49,927 nt of DNA from an uncultured Desulfomonile sp. (lineage in GTDB: Bacteria; Desulfobacterota; Desulfomonilia; Desulfomonilales; Desulfomonilaceae): NCBI GenBank assembly GCA_903896745.1, contig CAITZA010000152.1, positions 1 through 49,927 on the forward strand, in the 5' to 3' direction. The translations under genes and the position numbers were made by a program. The notes beneath the pieces were generated by a model that had not been told where the DNA came from, ran no database searches, and saw only the letters and a list, made by a program, of their open reading frames with translations. Positions 33,863-41,349 of this stretch are shown one piece after another (the first letter of the stretch is position 1; the number at the start of each line of letters is the position of its first letter).

Positions 33863-35893
33863 ATGACTATTCTTGAACCGGCAAACGTTCCGCTTCTTGG
33901 AATTCCAGCGCCTACCATAGCCCTCATTATAATATTGGGGTCAATCGCCTTTTTCACTTATGTGATGTGGAAACGCATCGATCTATTGAAGAGGTGCGCT
34001 CCGGATCCTCGTTTTTCAGATGTTTCAGAGCGCATAAAAATGACGCTTCTTTATGGTTTTGGACAGTTGCGCCAGCCTCGTTATTTTGGCGCCGGATTAC
34101 TGCATATACTGTTGTTCGCCGGCTTCATGATTCTGTCACTGAGATCGTTGACATTGATTGGCAGGGGTTTTTCGGCGGAATTCCATTTACCGTTCATGAC
34201 AGGCGCAATAGCGTTTGGATATGACGCCATCAAGGATTACACCGTCCTGGTGGTTCTTGGTGTCTGCCTGATAGCTATTGCGAGACGCGCAATATGGCAA
34301 CCGGCAAGATATGCTCACCCGGGAACTCACGGTCACGAAGGCGAGGCGTTTATCATCCTTGGTCTTGTTTGCTCTCTGATGATTACGGACATGGTTTACG
34401 ACGGCAGCGCCTTTATACCTCATCCTGAACCGTGGTATTTCTTTCCGGCCTCAGCCCTGGCCGCATCCTTTATGAAATCTGCGTCCCCAGACACCCTGAA
34501 TAGTCTTCATATAGGAGGTTATTGGGCTCATATTCTTTTCTTTTTCGGACTACTCAATTACTTGCCGATATCAAAACATTTCCACGTGATCACCGCCATA
34601 CCGAACGTATATTTCTCCAACCTGAAACATGGCGCCATCAAGCCTGTCCGATACGGCGTTTCTGACTGGATGGAACTTGAACAGTGCGGCGTAAACGACC
34701 TCACGGGTTTCACATGGAAACATGTGCTGGACTTTTATTCCTGCGCCGACTGTGGAAGATGCTCGGACAATTGTCCGGCCAATATTGTGGGCCGGGCCCT
34801 GTCCCCCAAAATGATCAGCATCAAGGCCAGAGACTACGCTTATCAGAAATATCCGATATTTGGATCGCCGAAAGATTTTGGCGCAAAGAAACTGGTTGGG
34901 GACATCATAACAGAAGAAGAAATCTGGGCATGCACCACCTGCGGCGCATGTGAACGGGAATGTCCCATTTTTATTGAATATATTGACAAGATTGTTGATA
35001 TGAGACGATACCTTCTGGAACAGGGAGCATTGCCGCAATCCCTCCAAAAGCCTCTCCAGCAAATCAAGAAGAAGGGGAACGCCTATGGCGCTGTCAAGGG
35101 TAAGAGAGCGGCGTGGTCCAAAGACATCGAAGGCGTCGAGGTGAGGGAACTAAAAAAGGGAGACACGGCTGATCTGTTGTTTTTTGTAGATAGCTGCGGC
35201 TCCTTTGATCCCAGGATTCAGGAGATTTCAAAGAGTTTTGCCAGGATTCTTGGCCGGACGTCCTGCGATTTCGGCATACTCGGGCAGGATGAAAACGACT
35301 CTGGTAATGAAGTCAGGCGCATAGGTGAAGAGGGCCTTTTTGAGCAGGTTTCGGAAAAGAACATTGAGGCTTTTGAGTCTCGAAATTTCCGACAGATAGT
35401 GACCTATGACCCGCATGCCTTCAACGTGATCAGGAACGACTATCCCAAGAAGTTCCCCATAATTCATTCCAGTCAACTCCTGTCCCGGCTGGTCAGGGAC
35501 AAAATGCTTAAATTTTCGGGCGACTATATTGGGGGTCGTCTGGTAACATATCATGACCCGTGTTACCTCGGACGTCACAACAACATTTATGATGATCCGC
35601 GTTTTGTAATCAACAGTATCCCCGGGCTGAGATTCAGAGAAATGGAGCGCTGCTGTTCGAGGAGTTTTTGTTGCAGTGGGGGTGGCATCATGTTGTGGTA
35701 TGAAAATGAGCAAGAGACTCAAAGGATGGGCGAAAAGAGAGTTCGAATGGCTCAGGAGATTGGAGCTCAGGTCATTGTAACGGCCTGCCCGTTCTGTCTC
35801 ATCAATGTGGAGGACGCCATCAAGACGACCGGAAATGAAGGCAGGATAGAAGTGATAGACCTCGTAGAACTGGCGGATCGCTCAATGTCCTAG
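33863..35893 (+). CDS. EtfAB:(methyl)menaquinone oxidoreductase-like Fe-S membrane protein (EMO type)
   Basis: A 676-residue protein. The N-terminal ~250 residues have about five or six membrane spans of the NarI type (haem b binding in relatives). Then come two 4Fe-4S motifs, CADCGRCSDNCPA from about residue 294 and CTTCGACERECPI from about 357, and C-terminal CCG-type domains with DPCYLGRHN, ERCCSRSFCCSGGG and CPFCLINVEDA. This is the layout of EMO, which takes electrons from acyl-CoA dehydrogenase-reduced ETF to menaquinone in syntrophic and sulfate-reducing acid oxidisers. The first CCG domain is degenerate (FFVDSCGSFDPR). Position directly before etfBA supports the call; it is often mis-named heterodisulfide reductase. 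Confidence 0.88.
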   Translation: MTILEPANVPLLGIPAPTIALIIILGSIAFFTYVMWKRIDLLKRCAPDPRFSDVSERIKMTLLYGFGQLRQPRYFGAGLLHILLFAGFMILSLRSLTLIGRGFSAEFHLPFMTGAIAFGYDAIKDYTVLVVLGVCLIAIARRAIWQPARYAHPGTHGHEGEAFIILGLVCSLMITDMVYDGSAFIPHPEPWYFFPASALAASFMKSASPDTLNSLHIGGYWAHILFFFGLLNYLPISKHFHVITAIPNVYFSNLKHGAIKPVRYGVSDWMELEQCGVNDLTGFTWKHVLDFYSCADCGRCSDNCPANIVGRALSPKMISIKARDYAYQKYPIFGSPKDFGAKKLVGDIITEEEIWACTTCGACERECPIFIEYIDKIVDMRRYLLEQGALPQSLQKPLQQIKKKGNAYGAVKGKRAAWSKDIEGVEVRELKKGDTADLLFFVDSCGSFDPRIQEISKSFARILGRTSCDFGILGQDENDSGNEVRRIGEEGLFEQVSEKNIEAFESRNFRQIVTYDPHAFNVIRNDYPKKFPIIHSSQLLSRLVRDKMLKFSGDYIGGRLVTYHDPCYLGRHNNIYDDPRFVINSIPGLRFREMERCCSRSFCCSGGGIMLWYENEQETQRMGEKRVRMAQEIGAQVIVTACPFCLINVEDAIKTTGNEGRIEVIDLVELADRSMS

Positions 35894-35952
35894 CGACTTC
35901 TGATTCAGGAGCGTTCATGGACGAGCAATTGGTTATATGATTCGGAGGATTC

Positions 35953-36741
35953 ATGAAGATCATTACATGCATGAAATGGATACCAGACACGTCAGAGGCT
36001 GAATTATCCATAGCCTCAGGTGGCAAAGACATCAAGAAGGACGATCTGGATTATGACCTTAACGACTGGGACCGGTTTGCCATTGAAGAGGCAGTCCAAT
36101 TGAAAGAAAAGTACGACGGCGAGGTCACAGCCATCAGTGTCGCTCCGGAAGATGCTGAGGAGATGCTCAGGGAGTGTCTGGCCAGGGGAGCCGATGAGGC
36201 TTTCCAGATTTGGAACGACGCGTTCGAGGGATCCGATGGATTCGTGATCGCCAGGGCGCTTGCGGAATTCATCAGGAAACGGCCTTTCGATATAATAGTC
36301 ACTGGAACCCTGGCAGAGGATGATGGCGGTGGACAGGTCGGCGGCATGCTAGGGGCCATGCTTGGAGTTCCCAGCGCAACACTCGTGTCCCGTATTGAAA
36401 TAGCCGATGGTAAGGCCAGGTTCAGGAGAGAGCTTGAAGGCGGTCTTTATGAAAACATTGAGATGGAACTTCCTGCGGTAATATCGGTCGCTACAGGATT
36501 GAACGAGCCCAGATTTGTCTCTATTCGCGCCGTTCGAAAAGTGGCTTCAATAGATATTCCAACTGTCGACCTTGATGAGCTCGGTCTCGATGAAAGTCAG
36601 GTAGGACACTCCGGATCCAGAATATCCGTAGAAAAAGTTTTCTTGCCGCCCGAAGGTGAAGGCGCCGAAATCATAAAAGGATCGACTGAGGAAGCGGCTG
36701 CAAGGTTGGCTGAGATACTGAAGGAAAAGGGGGTTCTCTAA
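35953..36741 (+). CDS. etfB: Electron transfer flavoprotein, beta subunit
   Basis: A 262-residue EtfB with the N-terminal IITCMKWIPDTSEAEL, the NDWDRFAIEEAVQLKEK segment, GADEAFQI, and the nucleotide-binding GTLAEDDGGGQVGGMLGAMLG, then LPAVISVATGLNEPRF. It pairs with EtfA to carry electrons from acyl-CoA dehydrogenases. GGAGGATTC precedes the ATG. It lies 59 bp after the EMO-like gene and 2 bp before etfA. Whether it is bifurcating cannot be decided by eye, but its place beside EMO favours the ordinary, non-bifurcating role. Confidence 0.96.
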   Translation: MKIITCMKWIPDTSEAELSIASGGKDIKKDDLDYDLNDWDRFAIEEAVQLKEKYDGEVTAISVAPEDAEEMLRECLARGADEAFQIWNDAFEGSDGFVIARALAEFIRKRPFDIIVTGTLAEDDGGGQVGGMLGAMLGVPSATLVSRIEIADGKARFRRELEGGLYENIEMELPAVISVATGLNEPRFVSIRAVRKVASIDIPTVDLDELGLDESQVGHSGSRISVEKVFLPPEGEGAEIIKGSTEEAAARLAEILKEKGVL

Positions 36742-36743
36742 CG

Positions 36744-37721
36744 ATGAAGAATATTTATGTGCTAGCCGAACATCGAAAAGGAACTCTTCGGGACACCACA
36801 TGGGAAGCCCTCGCTGCCGCCAGAACTCTGGCCCCTCAGTTTGGCGCTGAAATTACATGCATATTGTTGAGTAATGACGCCTCGACCATTTCTGACAGGC
36901 TCGTCCAGGAGTTTTCAAAAGTCATAGCGATAGAAGATCCCTCATTGGAGACCTTCAACTCAGACGCCTGCATAAAATGTCTGGTCTCGATTCTAGGGGA
37001 CAAGTCGGATTACCTTTTGCTAATGGGCAATTCGAATTCAGTCATAGAACTGGCCCCAGGATTGTCAATCACATTGGATGCAGCCCTGGCCACCGACTGT
37101 TTTGGGTTTGACGTCGTTGATGGCGCTTTGTGCGCCCTGAGACAAATCTACAGTTACAAGGTTAACGCTCTGGTTTCATTCAAGGGGGCCGCAAAAATGG
37201 TTGCAACCCTGAGAAGTGGAAGTTTTCCATTCACTCCGACAGCACAGGCCGGCGGCAGTGTGGAGAAAATGGAATCGCCCCTGAAGTCAGAAAAGTTGCG
37301 AAAAGTTTTTGTGTCCTATGAGGAAGCAGAAAAAGGCGACGTGGACATTTCTACGGCAGAAATCATTGTATCTGTTGGAAGAGGCATTGGGGACGAACCC
37401 GACATGGATGTTTACCAGTCTTTGGCTGATACCGTTGGTGGAGTGCTGGCCTGTTCCAGACCTATCGTGGACAAGAACCTCCTGCCCAAATACCATCAGG
37501 TTGGGACATCAGGAATTGAGGTTAAGCCAAAAATATATCTTGCTCTCGGCATTAGCGGCGCGTTTCAGCATGTGGGTGGAATCAAGGGCTCACCGTTGAT
37601 AATCGCGGTTAACAAGGACGCACGCGCCCCCATATTCAGGGTCGCTCAGTACGGCGTAGTTGCAGACATCAATGACATGGTTCCCGCCCTTGAGGAAAAA
37701 ATAAAGGAAATTAAAGGGTAG
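36744..37721 (+). CDS. etfA: Electron transfer flavoprotein, alpha subunit
   Basis: A 325-residue EtfA. The N-terminal half is a Rossmann-like domain (IYVLAEHRKGTLRDTTWEAL). The C-terminal FAD domain contains IIVSVGRGIGDEPDM, the FAD loop HQVGTSGIEVKPKIYLALGI and SGAFQHVGGIKGSPLIIAVN, then APIFRVAQYGVVADI. It starts 2 bp after etfB. Together with the EMO-like gene and the acyl-CoA dehydrogenase it completes a local acyl-CoA to quinone electron route. Transcription likely ends at a hairpin about 53 nt after the stop or at the terminator near 37952. Confidence 0.96.
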   Translation: MKNIYVLAEHRKGTLRDTTWEALAAARTLAPQFGAEITCILLSNDASTISDRLVQEFSKVIAIEDPSLETFNSDACIKCLVSILGDKSDYLLLMGNSNSVIELAPGLSITLDAALATDCFGFDVVDGALCALRQIYSYKVNALVSFKGAAKMVATLRSGSFPFTPTAQAGGSVEKMESPLKSEKLRKVFVSYEEAEKGDVDISTAEIIVSVGRGIGDEPDMDVYQSLADTVGGVLACSRPIVDKNLLPKYHQVGTSGIEVKPKIYLALGISGAFQHVGGIKGSPLIIAVNKDARAPIFRVAQYGVVADINDMVPALEEKIKEIKG

Positions 37722-37773
37722 CCATCCATTCCGAGCTATGGGCGATGTATGCAACTCGCTAATCTCTTCCCTA

Positions 37774-37808
37774 TGATCAGAGGTGTTTCACGAACACCTC
37801 ATTGATCA
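37774..37808. other. Long imperfect hairpin behind etfA
   Basis: GAGGTGTT-TCACG-AACACCTC (37780-37800) is a perfect 8-bp stem, extended outward by paired TGATCA blocks (37774-37779 and 37803-37808) with a 2-nt bulge. No T run follows on either strand. It lies 52 nt after the etfA stop and 4 nt beyond the stop of the small minus-strand gene. It probably protects or processes the 3' end of one or both messages. Confidence 0.6.
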
Positions 37809-37811
37809 ACC

Positions 37812-37919
37812 TCAACCACGACCAGGACGTTTAGGTCCTTTGGGGGACGCGATCAGAGAATAGACCATCCATATAACCAGGAAAAAAAAGCCCATTGCCA
37901 GTAAACCGGAAATTTCCAT
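37812..37919 (-). CDS. Small single-span membrane protein (35 aa)
   Basis: A short frame of 35 residues. It begins MEISGLLAMGFFFLVIWMVY, a single hydrophobic helix, and ends in a basic segment (SPKGPKRPGRG), giving a typical N-out/C-in small membrane protein by the positive-inside rule. Support: GGAG with a 6-nt spacer before the ATG at 37919, and the expected hydrophobic/basic layout. The function is unknown. It runs opposite to etfA and pnp in the gap between them. A hairpin lies just beyond its stop and another just upstream of its Shine-Dalgarno. No promoter is obvious. It could resemble the small accessory subunits of membrane redox complexes, but that is speculation. Confidence 0.5.
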   Translation of the reverse strand: MEISGLLAMGFFFLVIWMVYSLIASPKGPKRPGRG

Positions 37920-37951
37920 CGTTTTCTCCAAAGTCCTGCTTTTGCTCTAAC

Positions 37952-37982
37952 GCCCCAATGATAGTCTCATCGGGGCTTTTTT
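37952..37982 (+). terminator. Intrinsic terminator between etfA and pnp
   Basis: GCCCC...GGGGC (37952-37956 and 37972-37976) with an inner ATGA/TCAT pairing and a TAGTC loop, followed by TTTTTT. It reads as a plus-strand terminator for transcripts coming from etfBA and separates them from the purine nucleoside phosphorylase gene. On the minus strand it lies in the leader of the small membrane protein. Confidence 0.8.
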
Positions 37983-38073
37983 GACATTGACATAAATCAA
38001 ATGTATTGAAAAAAATTCATGGATGATTAAAACCTCCCATGACCAACAATTTTTCGAGAGATAGGGAGATCAC

Positions 38074-38898
38074 ATGCCGTCAGATTATGACGCAATTTTA
38101 GAATCTGCAAACTATATAAGAGCTGGAATCAGGGCGCAACCCAAAATTGCCATGATACTTGGAACCGGTCTGGGCGGGCTCGCCGAAAAAATTGACGTGG
38201 ATTCGGCAATTCCATACGGTGACATCCCTCATTTCAGGTTACCCACTGTTCAGGATCATCAGGGCCGATTGCTTATTGGCCGGCTGTCGCAACAACCCGT
38301 CGTGGCCATGCAGGGACGACTTCACTACTATGAAGGTTACTCATTGTATGAGGTGACTTTTCCGGTGAGAGTCCTCAGGGAACTGGGCGCCGAAGTATTG
38401 ATAATAAGTAGCGCTGCTGGGGGCCTGAATCCAATTTACAAGCCCGGCGACGTCATGTTGGTTGAGGATCATATCAACCTGACAAACCAAAATCCTCTGC
38501 GGGGTCTTTCAGATCAGAGGCTTGGGGACAGATTTCCCGACATGAGCCAGCCTTATGACAAAAAACTGCTCGAATTAGCGGAATCTGCGGCTCTCGAGCG
38601 TAAAATCAGGCTTCACAGAGGAGTCTACGTATGCGTATCGGGACCGAGTCTGGAGACAAGGGCTGAAACGAGAATGCTGAAACTCCTTGGCGCAAACTGT
38701 GTGGGAATGAGCACCGTTCCGGAGGTAATCACTGGTGTGCAGGCCGGATTCCGCATATTGGTTCTGGCTGCGATAACAAATGTTAACATTCCCGATTGCA
38801 TGGAAGTCATATCTCTGGGTCAGGTGATTGCGAACGCCAGGGTTGCCGAAAAGAAGATAGAAACCATCATTGAGGAGGTAGTTAGCAGACTTGATTGA
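38074..38898 (+). CDS. Purine nucleoside phosphorylase (trimeric PNP type)
   Basis: A 274-residue PNP-I family enzyme that splits purine nucleosides with phosphate to the base and ribose-1-phosphate. Motifs are MILGTGLGGLAEKI (phosphate-binding), HFRLPTVQDHQGRLLIG, the VAMQGRLHYYEGYSLYEVTFPVR block, ISSAAGGLNP, VSGPSLETRAE, and the base site GMSTVPEV and AAITNVNI, where Asn favours 6-oxopurines (inosine, guanosine). Length and motifs rule out the hexameric DeoD. A PNP or MTAP specificity split is subtle and not settled here. GGGAG precedes the ATG. It overlaps the next gene, the deaminase, by 8 nt. Confidence 0.9.
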   Translation: MPSDYDAILESANYIRAGIRAQPKIAMILGTGLGGLAEKIDVDSAIPYGDIPHFRLPTVQDHQGRLLIGRLSQQPVVAMQGRLHYYEGYSLYEVTFPVRVLRELGAEVLIISSAAGGLNPIYKPGDVMLVEDHINLTNQNPLRGLSDQRLGDRFPDMSQPYDKKLLELAESAALERKIRLHRGVYVCVSGPSLETRAETRMLKLLGANCVGMSTVPEVITGVQAGFRILVLAAITNVNIPDCMEVISLGQVIANARVAEKKIETIIEEVVSRLD

Positions 38899-40267
38899 TC
38901 AAACTACCCAACCTGGCCACGGGAATGTCTTCGGGAATACCAGGATAGCGTTGAAGAACGGTTTGATCCTGACGCATCCTGGCGCCTCCACGGTTCAGAA
39001 ACACAAGTTTACACTGTTTGACAACCATCTGCTTAGCGTTGTCAATTCGGAACCGGATCAGGGCGCGGAATATGACATGGTTGTTGATTGCTCCGGTTGC
39101 CTTATAATGCCCGGGTTTGTCAACTGCCATAACCACACCCCAATGAGTTTGTTGAGGGGACTTTGTGATGACCTGCCCCTGGATCAATGGCTGAACAATT
39201 ACATATTTCCTGCAGAAGCAAAGTTCGTCTCACCGGATTTTGTTTACACTGGCGCCATGTTGTCAATGGCTGAAATGCTTCTGTCAGGAACCACGACCGT
39301 GGCCGATGGATATTTTTTTATGGAGAACGTCGCCAGGGCAGCCATCGATATTGGAATGCGAACCATAGCCGCCCAGGGTGTTCTCGATGTGGTCACTCCC
39401 GATGCCTCTGAAGGAAAACACTGGGAAAAACGCGTAAACGAGTTTCTGGAGAACTTCCCGTCAACTCCTATTACCCAGCCAGCTCTTTTTTGTCATTCCC
39501 CCTATCTGTGCAGCGAACGGACTTATGTCAAAACCCAGCGTATTGCTTCGGATAACAACATGTTTCTGTTTTCGCACGTTTCCGAAACGGCTTTGGAGGT
39601 ACAGAACTGCCTGAGTCAAAACGGATTGAGACCATTTGAATGGTTGACGCGGATAGGAATCCTGAGCGCTAATTTTATCGCTGTCCATGCGGTCCACGTA
39701 GACGACCACGAACGAGAACTGATAAGGCGACACAATGCCGGAATAGTCCATTGTCCGAGGAGCAACATGAAATTGTCCTCCGGGCTGGGGCATATTAAAA
39801 AGCTCCATGATATGGGCATAAGGGTTTCACTGGGCACAGATGGTCCTTCGAGCAACAACAATCTGGATATGCTTGAGGAGGCTCGGGTGGCGGCCCTGGC
39901 TTCAAAGGTAGTCGGCGTCGGTAGTGACGCTATGGGAGCTCAAACATCCCTCTTTCTGGCTACACAGGGAGGGGCGGAAGTTTTAGGGATGGAAAAAGTG
40001 ACAGGTTCCCTTGAAGTTGGCAAACATGCTGATGTGATTGTAATTGACCTGGATTCACCCCATCTGAACCCCGTATATGACCCTGATTCCACTCTTGTTT
40101 ATTCTGCCCGGGGTTCAGATGTAAGAGACGTTTTTGTTCATGGTAAACAGGTAGTTCGCGACCGAAAAATCACCACGGTTGATCTGGACGCTATCATGAA
40201 AAAAGCAAATGGATTATCATGTGAAATTTCGCGAAACTTGGGTGTCGGTTTTTGGGGAGAGAAGTAA
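38891..40267 (+). CDS. Amidohydrolase, MtaD-like adenosine-derivative deaminase
   Basis: A 458-residue TIM-barrel amidohydrolase of the 5-methylthioadenosine/S-adenosylhomocysteine deaminase (TRZ/ATZ) family. Metal ligands are visible: H80 and H82 in FVNCHNHTPMS, the later His in FLFSHVSETALEV, and Asp in GTDGPSSNNNLDML; HCPRSNMKLSSG is also typical. It deaminates SAH, MTA or adenosine to the inosine form. The overlapping PNP gene suggests a two-step salvage path from adenosine-type nucleosides to hypoxanthine. Start is TTG at 38891, overlapping the PNP stop; GGAGG lies farther upstream than usual, so coupling is likely. Confidence 0.87.
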   Translation: MIDQTTQPGHGNVFGNTRIALKNGLILTHPGASTVQKHKFTLFDNHLLSVVNSEPDQGAEYDMVVDCSGCLIMPGFVNCHNHTPMSLLRGLCDDLPLDQWLNNYIFPAEAKFVSPDFVYTGAMLSMAEMLLSGTTTVADGYFFMENVARAAIDIGMRTIAAQGVLDVVTPDASEGKHWEKRVNEFLENFPSTPITQPALFCHSPYLCSERTYVKTQRIASDNNMFLFSHVSETALEVQNCLSQNGLRPFEWLTRIGILSANFIAVHAVHVDDHERELIRRHNAGIVHCPRSNMKLSSGLGHIKKLHDMGIRVSLGTDGPSSNNNLDMLEEARVAALASKVVGVGSDAMGAQTSLFLATQGGAEVLGMEKVTGSLEVGKHADVIVIDLDSPHLNPVYDPDSTLVYSARGSDVRDVFVHGKQVVRDRKITTVDLDAIMKKANGLSCEISRNLGVGFWGEK

Positions 40268-40270
40268 ATA

Positions 40271-41317
40271 ATGTCAAACAAGATTACATACAGAGACGCT
40301 GGCGTAGATGTTGATCTGGCCGAGAAGGCCATAAACTCGTTATCCGGCAGGATTAGGGCTACTTTTCGGCCTGAAGTCATCGGAAAAATGGGGGGATTCG
40401 CAGCCCTGTTCAGACCGGATTGGGGGTCTTGTTCTGATCCGGTGCTTGTTTCAGCCACAGATGGAGTCGGGACAAAATTGAAACTTGCATTCATGACGGG
40501 TATTCACGACACAGTGGGGATAGACCTGGTTGCAATGAATGTGAACGACCTGATAGTAATGGGCGCAGAACCTCTCTTCTTTCTGGACTACTTTGCGACA
40601 GGAAAGCTGGAGCCACACATTTTAGAGGCCGTTGTTTCGGGAATTGCAAGTGGTTGCGAGCAGGCGGGATGCTCTCTCATCGGAGGCGAAACTGCTGAGA
40701 TGCCGGATTTTTATTCTCCGGGCGAGTATGACCTGGCGGGTTTTTGTGTGGGAATGGTCGATAAACCAAAATTGATTGACGGATCTTCCATTGAGGCTGG
40801 TGATGTGATCATTGGCATGGCGTCATCCGGTCTGCACAGCAATGGTTTCAGCCTGGTCAGGAAACTGGTTTTTGGCTCAGGCGCCTATTCCATCGAGTCC
40901 ATTCCAGCAGATTTTGACAAACCTCTGGGACAGGAATTGCTAACCCCAACCAGAATTTACGTCAAACCAATTTTATCATTGATCAAAACTGTTAAGGTTA
41001 GAGGTCTGGCTCACATCACAGGTGGAGGTTTTACCGGAAATATTCCTCGAATTCTCCCACCTCACAGTAGCGTCAGGATAATATCCGGTTCATGGCCCAC
41101 TCCAGGTATTTTCAGTTTCCTCCAGCATCTTGGTTCACTGGAAGATTCCGACATGTTCGAAACTTTCAACATGGGCATAGGAATGATCGCCATAGTAAAG
41201 TCTTCAGATGCAGCCAACGCAGTGAGCGTGCTTGAACGGAATGGCGTATCTGGGAGGATAATCGGTGAGGTGGTAAGTTCGGACGTTCAAAAGGAACGCG
41301 TGCTTTTTGTAAAATGA
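40271..41317 (+). CDS. purM: Phosphoribosylformylglycinamidine cyclo-ligase (AIR synthetase)
   Basis: A 348-residue PurM that closes the imidazole ring in purine synthesis: FGAM plus ATP gives AIR. Motifs are ITYRDAGVDVDLAEKAI, LVSATDGVGTKLKLAF, GIDLVAMNVNDLIVMGAEPL, FLDYFATGKL, SLIGGETAEMPDFY, YDLAGFCVG, LHSNGFSLVRK, and the HITGGGFTGNIPRILP glycine-rich loop. Length is usual. GGAG precedes the ATG by 11 nt. It follows the deaminase by 3 bp, so salvage and de novo purine genes share a transcript. Confidence 0.97.
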   Translation: MSNKITYRDAGVDVDLAEKAINSLSGRIRATFRPEVIGKMGGFAALFRPDWGSCSDPVLVSATDGVGTKLKLAFMTGIHDTVGIDLVAMNVNDLIVMGAEPLFFLDYFATGKLEPHILEAVVSGIASGCEQAGCSLIGGETAEMPDFYSPGEYDLAGFCVGMVDKPKLIDGSSIEAGDVIIGMASSGLHSNGFSLVRKLVFGSGAYSIESIPADFDKPLGQELLTPTRIYVKPILSLIKTVKVRGLAHITGGGFTGNIPRILPPHSSVRIISGSWPTPGIFSFLQHLGSLEDSDMFETFNMGIGMIAIVKSSDAANAVSVLERNGVSGRIIGEVVSSDVQKERVLFVK

Positions 41318-41349
41318 ATTCTTTCGATCAGACTGTTTAATATAATTAC

